The translations under genes and the position numbers were made by a program. From positions 352,501 to 416,500 of the forward strand of contig JAEQBH010004667.1 of assembly GCA_016808115.1 (NCBI GenBank): a stretch of 64,000 bases of DNA, written 5' to 3'. Shown piece by piece: positions 32,931-44,300 of the stretch. The notes beneath the pieces were generated by a model. That model was not told the DNA's origin. It worked only from the letters and a program-made list of their open reading frames with translations, and ran no database searches. Within the stretch, counting starts at the first letter, position 1. Every line of letters starts with the position of its first letter. Source of the DNA: Tetrastigma voinierianum (lineage: Eukaryota; Streptophyta; Magnoliopsida; Vitales; Vitaceae).

Positions 32931-34600
32931 TAGTTATTTAAGGCACACCAAGGCACAAAAGCCTCTTAAGGCCTTAAAGAGCAAAGCGCATTTGAGGCGC
33001 TGACTTTTTTGAGTGATATGTGTGGTCTCCTGAATTCTCATAGTCACTGGATCGTCACAGCATCTTCACTCCACGCAACCCAAACAAAAAGAAGACGACG
33101 GTGAGAGTTCTGCTGCCCTTCCAATAAAAAGTTGGTTCTTTCCTTATGTCAGAACTTGAGAGCAACACCATCTCGATCTGTAATCTCGCACCTCATTCGG
33201 GTGTGACTTGCTTCTTTATGGAGGAGGAAAGAGGATTCAGTCTTTGGAGAGTTGACTACTTTCTTCCCATAACGCTAGTGTATACATTCTTATTTCATGT
33301 AATGACTTAATTTATTCTTCCCTTTTTACATATAACTCCGTCTTCCCGATAGAACCAATGGCAGAGCTTTCCTATTCTCACAGCACACGAGGTTAGTCTA
33401 TTGGGTGAACTCAACACTTGTAATGGAGTTTCCGCTTGCAACTTCGCTTTGCAGAGTCACGATCGAAAAGTAAGTACCGCGTTAAAAGGCCTCCTGGATA
33501 TGAGATACCCGGCGCCGGCGAGATCGGGTCGAGCGCCTGGCCGCAATCGGGCTTCTGTGCCTAATCCTCTCGGGTGCCCGAGCGAGGGCCTGGCCGAGGC
33601 TGCCCCGCCCACCGGCTTCGCCTAATCCCTCAGTTTTAGGTTAGCCTACGCCAGGGTATCGCCCGGCCCAAGGTATCCACACGCCTCTCTTTCCTACCGA
33701 GGAGGAAGATCATCCCCGGTCGGAAAAAAAAAAGAGCAAGGTTGACCGTCATTTTATGGGGAATAGTCTACCATTAATGCTGCTTAATTTTCAACGTAAA
33801 TTTTGTAACTTTTTTGTAACTGCACTAGATGCTATTGGATTATCTGTGTCAATCCTGAGATTTAGGAGCAGCTATAAAAGGCGAGTGGGTGAGTAGATTG
33901 GCTATCTTACTGGTTACTGCTCCATCGCTTCGAGTAGATAATCAATATTGCAAAGGTCCCGGACTACAAGACGGCGGATGATCGTGTTCGCCATTTCCTA
34001 AGGCGCCTTCTAACCTGGGTCGACCGTAGATTGTATGGTTTGAGCAGAGTCGAAAATGTTTCGGGGGGGTGTTTGGGTGGTTGTAGAACTTGAATGGGGT
34101 TCGAGGACATCTCCATGAGTTTTGTGGATCATTTAACCCCCCCAAATTCATTCCCTTCCTTTACTATTCTTTTCGCTTCGCATGCTTCTTTTCAAATTTC
34201 CATCTCCGTCTTTCCTTTTTCGGGCAAGTAGACGGTCTCCTCGCTTGTTTTTCTTTAGTATTTGATGTATATGAAGGCTAGCTTCTTATGTTGTATTATG
34301 ATTGCTTGGCAACAAGCATCGCATAAAAATCGAACACCTTATGGTGTGTAATAATAAATCGTAGTTTTTATCACTTCAGGCCTTATCAAGAATTATGTGG
34401 ATATTTTATATATTTATTAAACTAAGGCTAATTGATCATTATAAAACTTGTTAGCGGACTGGTTTAACCGTCCGAGATGAAGGCCCTTAGGCTTGGCCCA
34501 CCTTAGTCTACAGTGCCCTAGAGTGCGAACCGTCGTGATAGTTGAGATCCTGGCAGACGATCAGTCATCGCCGCATTAAATGCGACTGCATGCCCTAGGC
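32931..34600. other. Mosaic region without recognised gene
   Basis: 32940-33010 holds an AAGGCACACCAAGGCACAAAAGCC / AAGGCCTT / GAGGCGC block of a type common in plant repeats. 33480-33730 is GC-rich. 34140-34430 is AT-rich again. The ORFs here show no domain. It probably holds the 3' untranslated region and LTR remains of the Tat-type element to the right, but I could not find LTR ends. Confidence 0.4.
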
Positions 34601-34604
34601 GGTG

Positions 34605-34613
34605 ATATATATA
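34605..34613 (+). promoter_or_regulatory. TATA-like box upstream of the extra ORF
   Basis: TATATATAG occurs about 350 bases upstream of an ATG at 34965. It is a plausible promoter for the plus-strand relic at 34965-37330, but this is position-based inference. Confidence 0.3.
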
Positions 34614-34964
34614 GATAGGCATCATTAAGTCGTACCTTTTTCCTTTCCGTGTTGTTTTGGTTTATCTTCTTCCCCCTTGGCGACCAACCATTGCGAATAG
34701 GTTAACTCTACCCTGCTTTTGTTCGTGAGTCATCGTTGTAGGCATTCGCCCCTTTCATTCCACAGGTAACTATCATTGCTCCTTAGTAGTGTTGGTCCTT
34801 GGTAGTTGACGATTTTCTGGTTGTTAAAAGCCTGGAAGAGAAGGGGAGTGTCTTAATACTTATTCCACTCGGGCGCCTATCGCTTCCGCTAGGGTATGCT
34901 CGCCCACTTGGTATATGCCTAGGGTCTATTATCTGCCTTCCTCCTCCTTTGATCTACTTATAGA

Positions 34965-37330
34965 ATGGCGAGGGGTCGAAGGTCCTTTCCACAAGTGGTC
35001 ACCCGAGGGCGCCCCGACAAAGCCTTCCAAGTAGCGTTGTCATTAAGGCCCCCGACGATGGAGGAATTAAAGGTGTATCATGAGAAACGATAACATCGAC
35101 CTTCATGGATGAGAGGCGATCCACTCATCGTTATAAATACACATGAAACTCATCGGTATTCATTTGGCTGATATTCGCCTAATATAACAAATAGTTATTT
35201 TATCACACCCACTCATCCGTCCAATACTGATTCGACCTAATAGGCAGTTGCGTGTATTAATCATCAAACGATCTCATCACTCAGGAGATTTCATTATTTA
35301 CTCGAGCATGTGGCCTGGGTTTGATGTCCATGTCGCTGAGCCCCCGATTCCAGACATTGTCAACGGATGACTTGACTCCTCGCCTAAGACAGAGGCTTAA
35401 AGGGGCGCTACAGAGGGGTCCTCATGAGACCCCGGTCTCTTTGGGCTGCCAAGCATCGTTAATCCGCCCCAGCCCCGTGTGTACGTCACGGATCCGATTA
35501 TCGCCTCTATACCCCAACGTTTGTTGTTTTATAACGAACTAACTATGGCTCTTCATGTAGGGAAAGCTTGGCAAGGAAGGTTGGTAAATTGGGTAGAGAA
35601 ATCGAGTTTTGAGAAGATCCGCCCACCACCGGGAGGCCCTCAGAGAGAGCCACCGCAAAGCTCCCCGTCGCCGACAGAGAACCATCTGTCGTGAGGCATA
35701 ACCCGGCTCCCTATAACCTCCCGGTCATTCCCCGTCCCTTGCCATTGGACGTGGTTGAAGGGGAGCACTTCGTTGTTGCCGACGTGCGGTGTTTGGTTTC
35801 TGGTGGTGCGAGCTCCTCCAGAGGCCCGGCAGTCAAGGCATCAAGTCGGGTGCAAGGCGTTGGAAGCACGTCCGGGACATCTACTTCCTCGAGCGTGAGT
35901 TCCAGTTCATCTCCCCCCGCTCCCGGCCAGGGAATTAGGAGAGGTCATCCCGAGAGGCCCTTGCCTGTGCAAGTGCCCGAACCCCCCCCCCGGTAGTAAG
36001 GATCAGGAGGAAGGGAGCACCCGCGACGTAACGCGCCGGGGTCCAAGGGGGAGGACTTTGTGCCTTGGGTTCCTGCCGATAGCGAAGAGCCTCAGGATTT
36101 GGAAGAGGAGGAGCGGCGGGAGAGAATGACGGGGCTGCTTGATCGCTACGCTGCCCGCAAGAGGAAGCGACAGGTGATTTCCAACAAATGGGGCCTGATC
36201 CCGCTCTCGCCCATACCGCGTAACCGAAGTCTCCGCCGGCCACCGATGGTCAGCCCGTCACCGACCTAAGCTCGGGGGACTGTGCCATCATTCCCCGCTT
36301 CTCCCGAACTAGAGCCTGTGAGAGCTAACCACCAGCTAACCCATCGAATCAAACGAGGGTGATCCGGCTTCGCGAGCACTCCAAGTAATCCCGCCTTTAG
36401 ATCGGGGCGAGGAGCAACCAAGCAAATCGAAGCACATGTGGTCCGGACTGCCTAGGCCCCACCGGCCGGACCAGGTAATAACCTAGAACTACCTTCCTCC
36501 CCGCGGGCCGGAGCCCCCGAGAGTGGAGGTGTCGGCCCCTGAGGTGGAGGAAGTGAAGGACATACTGCACCGTTGGGAGCCCTTTCATCGTGGAGCATCC
36601 ACGACCGATCGACTGGATAATTTATATCCACACATACATTCCGGGCGCCAGAGTGGATCCTGGGCACGGGCCTTCGCGAGGATTCATTCAAGGACCCTTC
36701 CCGCTCTACCCCGGCGATGATTTTCCTCAGAGATCATGGACGATGGGATACAGGTTCGAAACCGCAACTTCGTCCAGTCGACCGAGCTAGTAAGATAAGG
36801 AGATCCGTCGGGTGGTTTTAGCGCTATTGCTTGTTTTCTTAGTTGCTAATGGTTTTTAGCGTGTGCCGTTGCCATTGCCAAACACGGGCGCCAAGCAGCA
36901 TCACGAGTTTAAGCCCGACCGAGGACGCCGAAATAACAGATTGTATGTCTGTGAGGGAATGGCCGAACGGGAGATGCAGAGTGCCTCACTAAAGAAGGCC
37001 GATCAAGGGTTTGCCGCTGGAGTCGAGGCTAGAATTCACGAGAGAGCCACCCGGCCTAAGCCGAGAGAGACGGGGCGTGGCCATGAGGCGGTGATGGCCA
37101 AGCTTATGATCATGTCGTTAATGTTCTACTGCATAGACCCCGAGCTTGCTCGGGAAGCCACTAGCCTTAACGCCGAGGAAGAAGCATGAGAGGCTTAAGT
37201 CCCGCACGGAGCCACCCTGGGAGGCGTCGCCTCAAGGCGAGGGAAGCTGCGGTGAAGGCGAGGAGGAGGGGAAGTGGCCGCTTGCGCATGAAAGACTTGC
37301 CTTGGTCATGAGCCCGAGACTAAAGAAGGA
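34965..37330 (+). pseudogene. Relic of an extra ORF, opposite to pol, Tat-type element
   Basis: The plus strand carries fragments of a protein without a known enzymatic domain. An ATG at 34965 opens a basic N-terminus (MARGRRSFP) and leads to PPTMEELKVYHEKR before a stop. KAWQGRLVNWVEKSSF lies near 35570. A Ser/Pro-rich stretch is at 35690-35990, an EEPQDLEEEERRERM acidic-basic stretch near 36080-36130, and ORF 36863-37189 has a coiled-coil-like part (EREMQSASLKKADQGFAAGVEARIHE in two pieces) and an IDPELAREATS end. Tat-lineage gypsy elements are known to carry an extra, often antisense, ORF between pol and the 3' LTR, and this position fits because pol here is on the minus strand. Base composition is much more GC-rich than the neighbours. 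Frame is broken repeatedly. Confidence 0.45.
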
Positions 37331-37924
37331 TGAGTCAGGACTGTGAGAAGGTCACACGACAGAGAAACAATGGAGGCTCAGTTCGATTCAAAGGCGACAC
37401 ACCATTCAATTACTCATTTATAGTTGTTAAGTGCTTTATTAATAACATTTGTGGGAGCAAGCCTCAGATCCCGGATGGAATGCCGGATCCTTCATTCAAA
37501 GCCACATACACAGTCAAGAAAAGTGCACAACAAAAGTCCAAACCGCACCCTAAAATTTTCGCTAACTCCCCGATGCTCCCCAAGTATCTGAGCCGCCGCT
37601 CCCAGCCCTGATCAGCCGAGGAGCATCCCGAGACTAGCCCGATCATTGCAAGAGAAAAGACGACTTTTCCGATGGATCCCTCAAATTCAACAGGATACCT
37701 TTGCCGAGTATCAAGGCGCTTGGTTGAGACAGACCGTTTTGATCGTTGCTTTATACCAAACAATTTTCCTTTCTTTCCTCTTTAATTTGATATGCTTTAA
37801 TGTTATATTTTCAGTTTGCTTGATTCTGTTGAGCGCTTCCTTGATTGTAGAGCATGTTAGAAACCATCTGTATTGAACCGATGGGTTGGGTCGCCTAGAT
37901 AGGCCACAATCGAGCTCACCTCGA
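37331..37924. other. Non-coding stretch between extra ORF and tandem repeat
   Basis: About 600 bases with no recognised domain. 37740-37860 is T-rich and non-coding in character. The ORFs at 37330-37611 and 37464-37763 are overlapping on opposite strands and look random. Confidence 0.4.
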
Positions 37925-38595
37925 ACTTATAATTTTGTACCAGCAGAGGCTTATTCATTTCGGGCCGGGCAGCCGTTGAACTACGCCTTGGATTTCGGAA
38001 TCGACCAGCCATAAGTGATCGCCGCCGCGTGTTAGTGAACCGCGCCGGGCTCGACTTTGAAACGACTAGCCATAAGTGACTGGTGGTCGGGCCGCGTGTC
38101 GCTGAACTCGTGTCACCGACTTTGGAATTGACCAACTAGGCGATCCGTCAATGCGTGTCAATGAACCTGCACCGCCCGCACTCGAATCGGGACCAACCAT
38201 GCGATTCAGGCTTCGGGTCGCAGTCGTTGAACCGGCGCTCCCTGACTTTGAAATTGACCAGCCAAAAGTGATCTCAGGCCGGGCCTGCAGCAAGAATCGC
38301 CGCCTCGACTTTGGAATCGACCTGCCCATAAGTGATTCGTGGCTCGGGCCAGTGTGTCGGCTGAACCGGTGCCACCCTGATTCTCGGAATCGACCCGCCG
38401 ATAAGGACTGCGGCTTCGCCTGGGCGGTGTCGCTGAACTGGCGCCGCTGACTTTGGAATTGACCAGCCATATGATTTGTGCCGGGCCTGTGTCATGAACC
38501 ACGCCCTGACTTTGGAATTGACCACCCATAAGTGATCTGGTGGTTGGCCTGCGTGTCGTTGAATCAAGGCGCTGTGACTTTTGGAATTCTACTCC
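37925..38595. repeat. Minisatellite of about 66 bp, nine to ten units
   Basis: Units are marked by CTTTGGAATTGACCAGCCATAAGTGAT-like and GGGCC.GTGTCGCTGAACC-like blocks. They start near 37985, 38053, 38110, 38180, 38241, 38310, 38382, 38450, 38510 and 38580. The long minus-strand ORFs here repeat SIPKS- and NSKV-like residues and are by-products. Tandem repeats between pol and the 3' LTR are a known trait of Tat/Ogre-type elements, and this array lies just past the pol end. Confidence 0.85.
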
Positions 38596-38879
38596 TATAT
38601 TGAAATGCAAAGACATGTCAGTAATAGATAATAAAGACATTCTTTTATTGATAATACCTTCTCAAGTGCATGGCATTCCACATTCCCAGTACAGAGCTCC
38701 ATCCTGCTTTATTTATAGCATGTGACTCTGATTCCCTGGCCGTGTGACCACGCACGCGTCCTCCCCCAAATGGGCTGGAATTCTCCTATCGCTAGTCCGC
38801 AATATTCTCAAAAACCCTCCTCAAGACTAGATCGCCCGACTAGAACACCCGAGGCTTTACTCGTTTGTTATAAGAGCTC

Positions 38880-39545
38880 ATTAAGTCAAGGCCAGTAGGA
38901 CGCTATTCAATTGTCACGCTTTCTCTCGCAAATTCATCACTTGAGTCTAATTCTCTTACCACTGACTCTGCATTTTCTGATTCGGGTGTAGCTGTCCGGA
39001 TGGTAGGTAGACAGATTTCGGTAGGAATTATAGCCTCCATCCCGTAGGTGAGTGCAAAAGGAGAGATTTTGCTGGTTTTCTGGTCAGGTTCTCAGAGCCC
39101 GCAGCACCTCGCCGTAGTTCCTCCACTCATTTCCCTACGGACCCAACCTGAGGGCAACAATTGTGGTCTGTTGAGGCTTCAGCTTGGCCATTGCTTGGGG
39201 ATACCGTGGGCGGAGCATGTTCTTTATTCTACTGGGCAAAGTCCGAGAACCCACTGTCGAATCAAGGTCATATCTGACACGATTGATCTCGGGATGCTTA
39301 ACCGGCAGACAATGTTCTTCCAGATGAACCGGGTGACATCTCTATCTTTGATTGTTGCAAAGGCATCAGCCTTTATCCATTTACTGAAGTAGTATGTGGC
39401 GACCAACAATAGTTTTTCGTGGTCGGCAAGGATGGGGAATCCACCCACAATATCAATCCCATTGAGCAAATGGCCACCTGCCAAAGATTTGAGACCAAAT
39501 CTTGCACCGGAGATTTCAAGATGGGAGACATTCATTGGCAAAGGT
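38880..39545 (-). pseudogene. Tat/Ogre-type integrase relic
   Basis: The minus-strand ORF 39541-39224 reads NGIDIVGGFPI, then LLVATYYFSKWIKADAFATI and RFIWKNIVCRLSIPRSIVSD. This is the integrase core: D of GIDIVG and the second catalytic D of VSD are present, and SKWIKADAFATI is typical of the non-chromovirus Tat/Athila branch. The glutamate region is frameshifted. About 39000-38900 gives EAIIPTEI and a charged tail matching the integrase C-terminus. Integrase inserts the cDNA. It follows RNase H at 40320-39969 on the same strand. The 39546-39968 gap should be the linker and zinc finger but is scrambled. Confidence 0.75.
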
Positions 39546-39968
39546 CACATTTCACATAAGCCTGAACATCCGTCATAGTCAAGGCACACCTCACAGGACT
39601 AAGGGCTAGTGTTCTTCTCCCCTGGGTGATTTACATATCCCTTCGTAATTCAAATAACACATACCGGCTCGCTGTGAGTCGTGACATTTCAGTATGGTCC
39701 GCCTGTGGACCGCGTAGAGCCGCCCGTCTACTAGGGAGAACCTAGCTTCGACTGAATCTCGAACTTTGATGCGTAGTCATGCTTCTATCATCCGGTAACT
39801 CCGTAGCTAAGGTAGAGCCATATGGGTCCATCCAGATGGGGGAGACTCCCATTCCGGGCTTACTGAAAGTATGGCCATGGAGGAGCCCTATTGATAGTAG
39901 ATGGGGAGATATATAGTTTCCGATTGGCAGCAAAGACGCTGCCACTGCAAATTAAGGCACCTACTGTT

Positions 39969-40320
39969 TCACATCAGTCTCCCGGGGACATGTTCAAGTT
40001 TCCTAGTTGTGAGGGTGATCAGTTTTTGTTTAACTAGAGAAGCGTATTTTGCCATTTGAGGTTCCCTGGACTCGAATTCTGTGTTGACTTGTCCTACGAC
40101 CAGCTGTGAGTCGCTTCGAATCAAAAGGATGTTAGCACCCATGGCGAGTGCGAGTTCAAGTCCGGCTATCATGGCTTCGTATTTTGACTCGTTGTTGGAG
40201 GTGTTGAAGCCGCTAAACGATCGCTCTGCTCAATCATTTCCTAGGGAGGTTAATTATGCAATCGATGTCGACCCTCGATCATTCCGGAGTTCCATCAACG
40301 CAAAGGGTCCACCAGCTTTT
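39969..40320 (-). pseudogene. Tat/Ogre-type RNase H relic
   Basis: The minus strand begins WTLCVDGTPE near 40310 and, after frame changes, the ORF 40172-39969 reads MIAGLELALAMGANILLIRSDSQLVVGQV, then MAKYASLVKQKL and LEHVPGRL. VDG and RSDSQLVVGQV carry two active-site Asp regions of the plant archaeal-like RNase H found in Tat/Ogre elements. The next domain on the strand is integrase. No RT is seen to the right: the match ends abruptly at about 40321, so the element is truncated on its 5' side. Confidence 0.75.
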
Positions 40321-40321
40321 T

Positions 40322-40803
40322 AGGCTTACGTTTAAGTTTTTTTAAGCTTTTTTTGATAAGCTTTTCCACAAAGCTTATTGAAATAAGCTAAAATGAGATT
40401 ATAGGGGGGGTCATAAGTTATTTTTATAAGCTCTTTCAAACACCTATAATTTTTATCAAAAGTACTTTTTTGAGAAGATGAACCGGGCCAAGTTATAGTC
40501 AGTTATCCCAAACACATCCTAAGTAAGGGTCTTACTTTCAAGCTTCCGGAAAAAAATACCTTGAGAAATTAAGCCTAGTTTTTAAAAAGAAAAAAAAAAA
40601 AACAGATTTCACACGAAAGAGGGTTAACATGAAAATTAGGAAAGAGGGTTAACATGAAGACTGGGAATGAGGGTTAAATACCCAACATCCACATAGCTCC
40701 AATTTTCCTTCATGAAAACAAACACCCATATCTCTCCCCAAAAATAAACCCCCCTAACGATTAGTCTCTCCAAGAAGATTCCCTCCAAAGTAAAGGCCGA
40801 ACT
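40322..40803. other. AT-rich spacer with MITE-like AAGCTT inverted motifs
   Basis: AAGCTTTTTT, ATAAGCTTTTCC, AAGCTTATTG and ATAAGCTCTTTCAAACACC resemble the interior of plant hAT-type MITEs, and CCCAAACACATCC near 40509 could be one end. I cannot find the other terminal repeat or a TSD. A near-direct repeat GAAAGAGGGTTAACATGAAAA / GAGGGTTAACATGAAG is at 40614-40652. Confidence 0.3.
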
Positions 40804-41880
40804 GTGTGGACCCCGCATTTTTTTACTATGATGTGTTTCCCACTAAAAAAAAGTAAGACTTGTTTTTTTGTATTTTTGAAAAACCATTTTTAAAACGGTT
40901 TTTGAGTCGCTACTTATTTTATTTTTTTTAAGAGAAAACAAAATAAGAAAGAAAACTCTAAATGTGACTCCTAATAAGAAAAAAAAATGTGAAAATCGAG
41001 TTTAGGTCTAGGGGTCAGGTTACCTATTAGGAAGATACGGCGAAAGACCGTAACATCCCTCTAAACCCCTAAAGTTAGGTATCTAATAATTAAATTAAGG
41101 CAAATATGTTAACTGATTAATCAATCTAAAGATACCTAGAGACAAACAACAATTATAACAAAACACATTAAAAATGTAATAAATAACTAAAAAATATCAA
41201 AGTCAAATGAGGTAAGAGCGTGTACCATGGAGGCGAATCGAAAAGGCTATCAATAGAAAACTTGGTTAGTACAATAACAAATATAGAAATATTCATGATT
41301 AAATAGAAAACAAATTATAAACTGAGAGCCAAATTATTTGTTGAAGTATACATGAGATGTTAGGCTTCCACCAAAACCAATTTATTTAGCACGTGACTAA
41401 ACTCCATGCGGTTCCATTTTATTGGAATTATAGAGTAAATTGTGCTTGTGCTTTTAAAATTTTTAAAATTAGGTTGAAAAGGAATGTTTGAAAATAGAAA
41501 TTTGATTTGGGAACTTTAAAGAAAGTGGAGTTTGAATTTTTGAATTTTAAAGAATTTTTTAAATACATAAAAAATAAAATTTGAAATTTTTTAAATTAAA
41601 GAAATAGATTTTTTTTTTTTTGTATGAATTAAAGAAATAGATTTTTTATTTTTTTATAAATTAAAGAAAATGAAAATTTGAAGCTAAAAGAAAGCGATTT
41701 TTAAAAAAAGTAGGAAATAAAGAAAGTATTATCTTTTTTTATAGGAAAACAGAATAATAAGTTAAAAGTTAAAATAATAACAATAATAATATTTACTTGA
41801 AAATTAATATTAAGAAAAGTCAAAATTAATGAAAATTGAGCAGGTCATAAATATTATTTAAAACTAGTAAAAGTTTGACA
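40804..41880 (+). repeat. Dispersed repeat, copy 2 (first copy at about 1196)
   Basis: Same orientation and order as 1196-2290: GTGTGGACCCCGCA, the AAAAACCATTTTTAAAACGG block, AAACTCTAAATGTGACTCC, TTAGGAAGATACG, CCTCTAAACCCCTAAAG, AAATTATTTGTTGAAG, CCATTTTATTGGAATTATAG. The A/T-rich GAATTTT and AAATTAAAG end is also shared in character. The two copies differ by many substitutions and indels. Confidence 0.7.
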
Positions 41881-41888
41881 TGAGAGAG

Positions 41889-41950
41889 GGTGTAACCTAG
41901 TGGTTGAATTGTTCCACTATAAACAAGTGGTCTTTGGTTCAAACTATGTT
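41889..41950 (+). repeat. tRNA-like SINE head
   Basis: TGTAACCTAGTGGTTGAAT (41891-41909) resembles a pol III A box and GGTTCAAACTA (41936-41946) a B box, spaced about 30 bases apart as in tRNA-derived SINEs. No cloverleaf of a functional tRNA can be formed. The tail is AT-rich and the end is not clear. Confidence 0.45.
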
Positions 41951-42765
41951 AAAATTATTTTCGTGAAATTTAGCAAAGGAACTCTAACAAGTTTGATTAA
42001 GTTAAAAAATAAATGAATAAAAAGTAAAAGTTTGAAAATAAATAGTCAAAAGGTGAAATGGTTTGAAAATTGTGACGCCCCTATCCCAGGAGTCTCGTTG
42101 ACAACTCGTCAACCCGCAGAAACCTATGGACATTGGGTGCTCCGATATCACACTCACATGTCTCATACATCAAGACTCATTTCTGTATATTTTTCTTACA
42201 AATAACCTATTTCTTATAATATTTTATAAGAGTTTGATGTACCATTCCTCTACCCTTTTACATGCCAAAATATATTAAAACTAGATTGTTATAATATATT
42301 TTACAAAAATGCTTCTCAAGGCCACAACCCGCCTCTTCGTACTCTTCACTCGCCGAAGGAGCGCCGGTCTCTCTTGTAAAAGGAGGGTCCCATGACGGGG
42401 TGAGCAAAGCCTAGTAGCGATAATCTCCTACAAGGGTTACTCTCCACCTAAGTGCTCATACAATGATCAAACAAACCCATACACATCCAAGTGAAAATGT
42501 CTACATGAATGTCATATGTCATGCATGAACTATTTTCATGCCCATATCCCGATTCACTCACCGACTCCCTCACACATGCTTATACCAAGTGTGATAACCG
42601 TCACTGGTAGTACCACTCGACACATGTACCGGAAATTCCCATTGCTCAACAAAGACTCCAATGCAAGTGCCAATGGGCAACTAATCCCGAGTTAATCCCG
42701 ACTCCTATCACACAACTCGAGGTCTATGTGATAACCATAACCATATGTATTCTTTTGGGCAACAG

Positions 42766-42922
42766 AGCTTTTCGGATTACACCGCAGGTCTCTTACACCC
42801 ACACAAAACTTTCTGAATAACACCGCGGGTCTCTTACACCCGTATAGAACTTTTGGCTCACGCCACGGGTCTCTTACACCCATACTGAACTTTCGGATAT
42901 CTCCGCGGATCTCTTACACCCA
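42766..42922. repeat. Four units of about 46 bp with GGTCTCTTACACCC
   Basis: GGTCTCTTACACCC or GATCTCTTACACCC recurs four times, at about 42787, 42828, 42869 and 42907, each preceded by AACTTTYGG- and ACCGCGG-like blocks. Confidence 0.8.
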
Positions 42923-43669
42923 AATTCAAAGCCTTTAACCTGTGGGGATTAATGACCCCCTTCTTGCTTCGCCTAACACACACTATGATATGAACCATGA
43001 GTCCTTTATTGGACGTCGTCCCAATACAAGCTCATCACACTTTCACCAAGGTTGGTGAACAACAATATCGTGCACCCACACCCGACTCGACACGATGTAA
43101 CTGTGCACATGAATGCAATGATGTCAATTCATATATCCAATTTCAATGGCTCATACACAATTATATTTCATATAATTCAAACCATTCATGTTAACACATC
43201 AATTAGCATGCATTAACAATTCTCATTCTTCACAATTAACACATGCTATTCAATTCAAGCAATAACATGCCAGTAAAACACATGGACAATTTCAATCCAT
43301 CAACAAATCTCGGATTGCACAAGGCGCCCCACTGGGGCCATGGATCTATCCGAGGACCCGCCCCATCACATATTCTCGTCCCTTCTTGGGACCAGAAGCC
43401 CGGCCATTCCTACCACACCTCCAAACCATTCTCATGCTATCTATTCCACGCTTCATCGATCCACGACTAACAAATGATGTCAAACAACCTTCCTAGGCTA
43501 ACACACAGTACTCCTATCCAATACAATAGCCTACAACATGTCATGCAATGGTCATGTCAAAACCTGGCTATTTACATCGACACAACCAAGCAACCTGCAC
43601 ACTTGGTGCAAAACATAGGTTTAAGCAAGGTTATGGTCACCCACTGTCCTCCACAAAAACATGGCTTGA

Positions 43670-44300
43670 ATCTTGACTCAATGGGCTTTCCATAAAGTCC
43701 AATAACACCCGAATCGAAGTTTGGACGAAGAAGTTATGACTGTCCGAAGTTGGAGGTCACACATGAGTAGGCAGCCCTACCCGGCCATCCCTATCCGGCC
43801 AGCCCTAGCCGACCAGCCCTATCCGGCCAGCCCCAGAACCCACTGCCCTCCATAGGCACATGGCTGGAATCTTGACTCAATGGGCTTTCCATAGAGTCCA
43901 AGAACACCCGAAACGGAGTTCAGACGAAGAAGTTAAGGACTGCCCAAAGCTCGGGAGGTTACACATGAGTATGTACCTACCCGCCAACCCTAGCATCATA
44001 ACCCCCAAGACCCACTACCCTCCACAGCACATGGCCTAATCTCTACCTGGCTTTCCATAGAGTCCAAAAACACCCGAAACGGAGTTTAGACGAAGAAGTT
44101 ATGATTATCCGAAGTTTGAGGTCATACATGACTAACCAATCCTAGCTGGCAAGCACTAATAGGCCCGATTTCCCAATGTCCACCACATGAAATGGCTGCA
44201 ATCTTGACTCAATGGGCTTTCCATAGAGTCCAAGAACACCCGAATCGGAGTTCGGACGAAGAAGTTATGACCTCCCCAAGTCGAGGTCATACGACCTAGT
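43670..44300 (-). repeat. Four LTR modules, 150-200 bp apart
   Basis: CTTGACTCAATGGGCTTTCC, then ATAGAGTCCAAGAACACCCG and GACGAAGAAGTTATGAC recur near 43674, 43872, 44050 and 44203. In sense (minus strand) this is GTCATAACTTCTTCGTC followed by GTTCTTGGACTCTATGGAAAGC, the same module as in the G1 LTRs. Confidence 0.85.

Noticed and set aside
38066..38640. Two long overlapping minus-strand ORFs (134 and 144 codons)
   Set aside because: They translate the 66 bp minisatellite in two frames; both show residue repeats matching the DNA period.
41889..41950. Functional tRNA gene
   Set aside because: A and B boxes are present, but acceptor and anticodon stems do not pair and the B box is degenerate.
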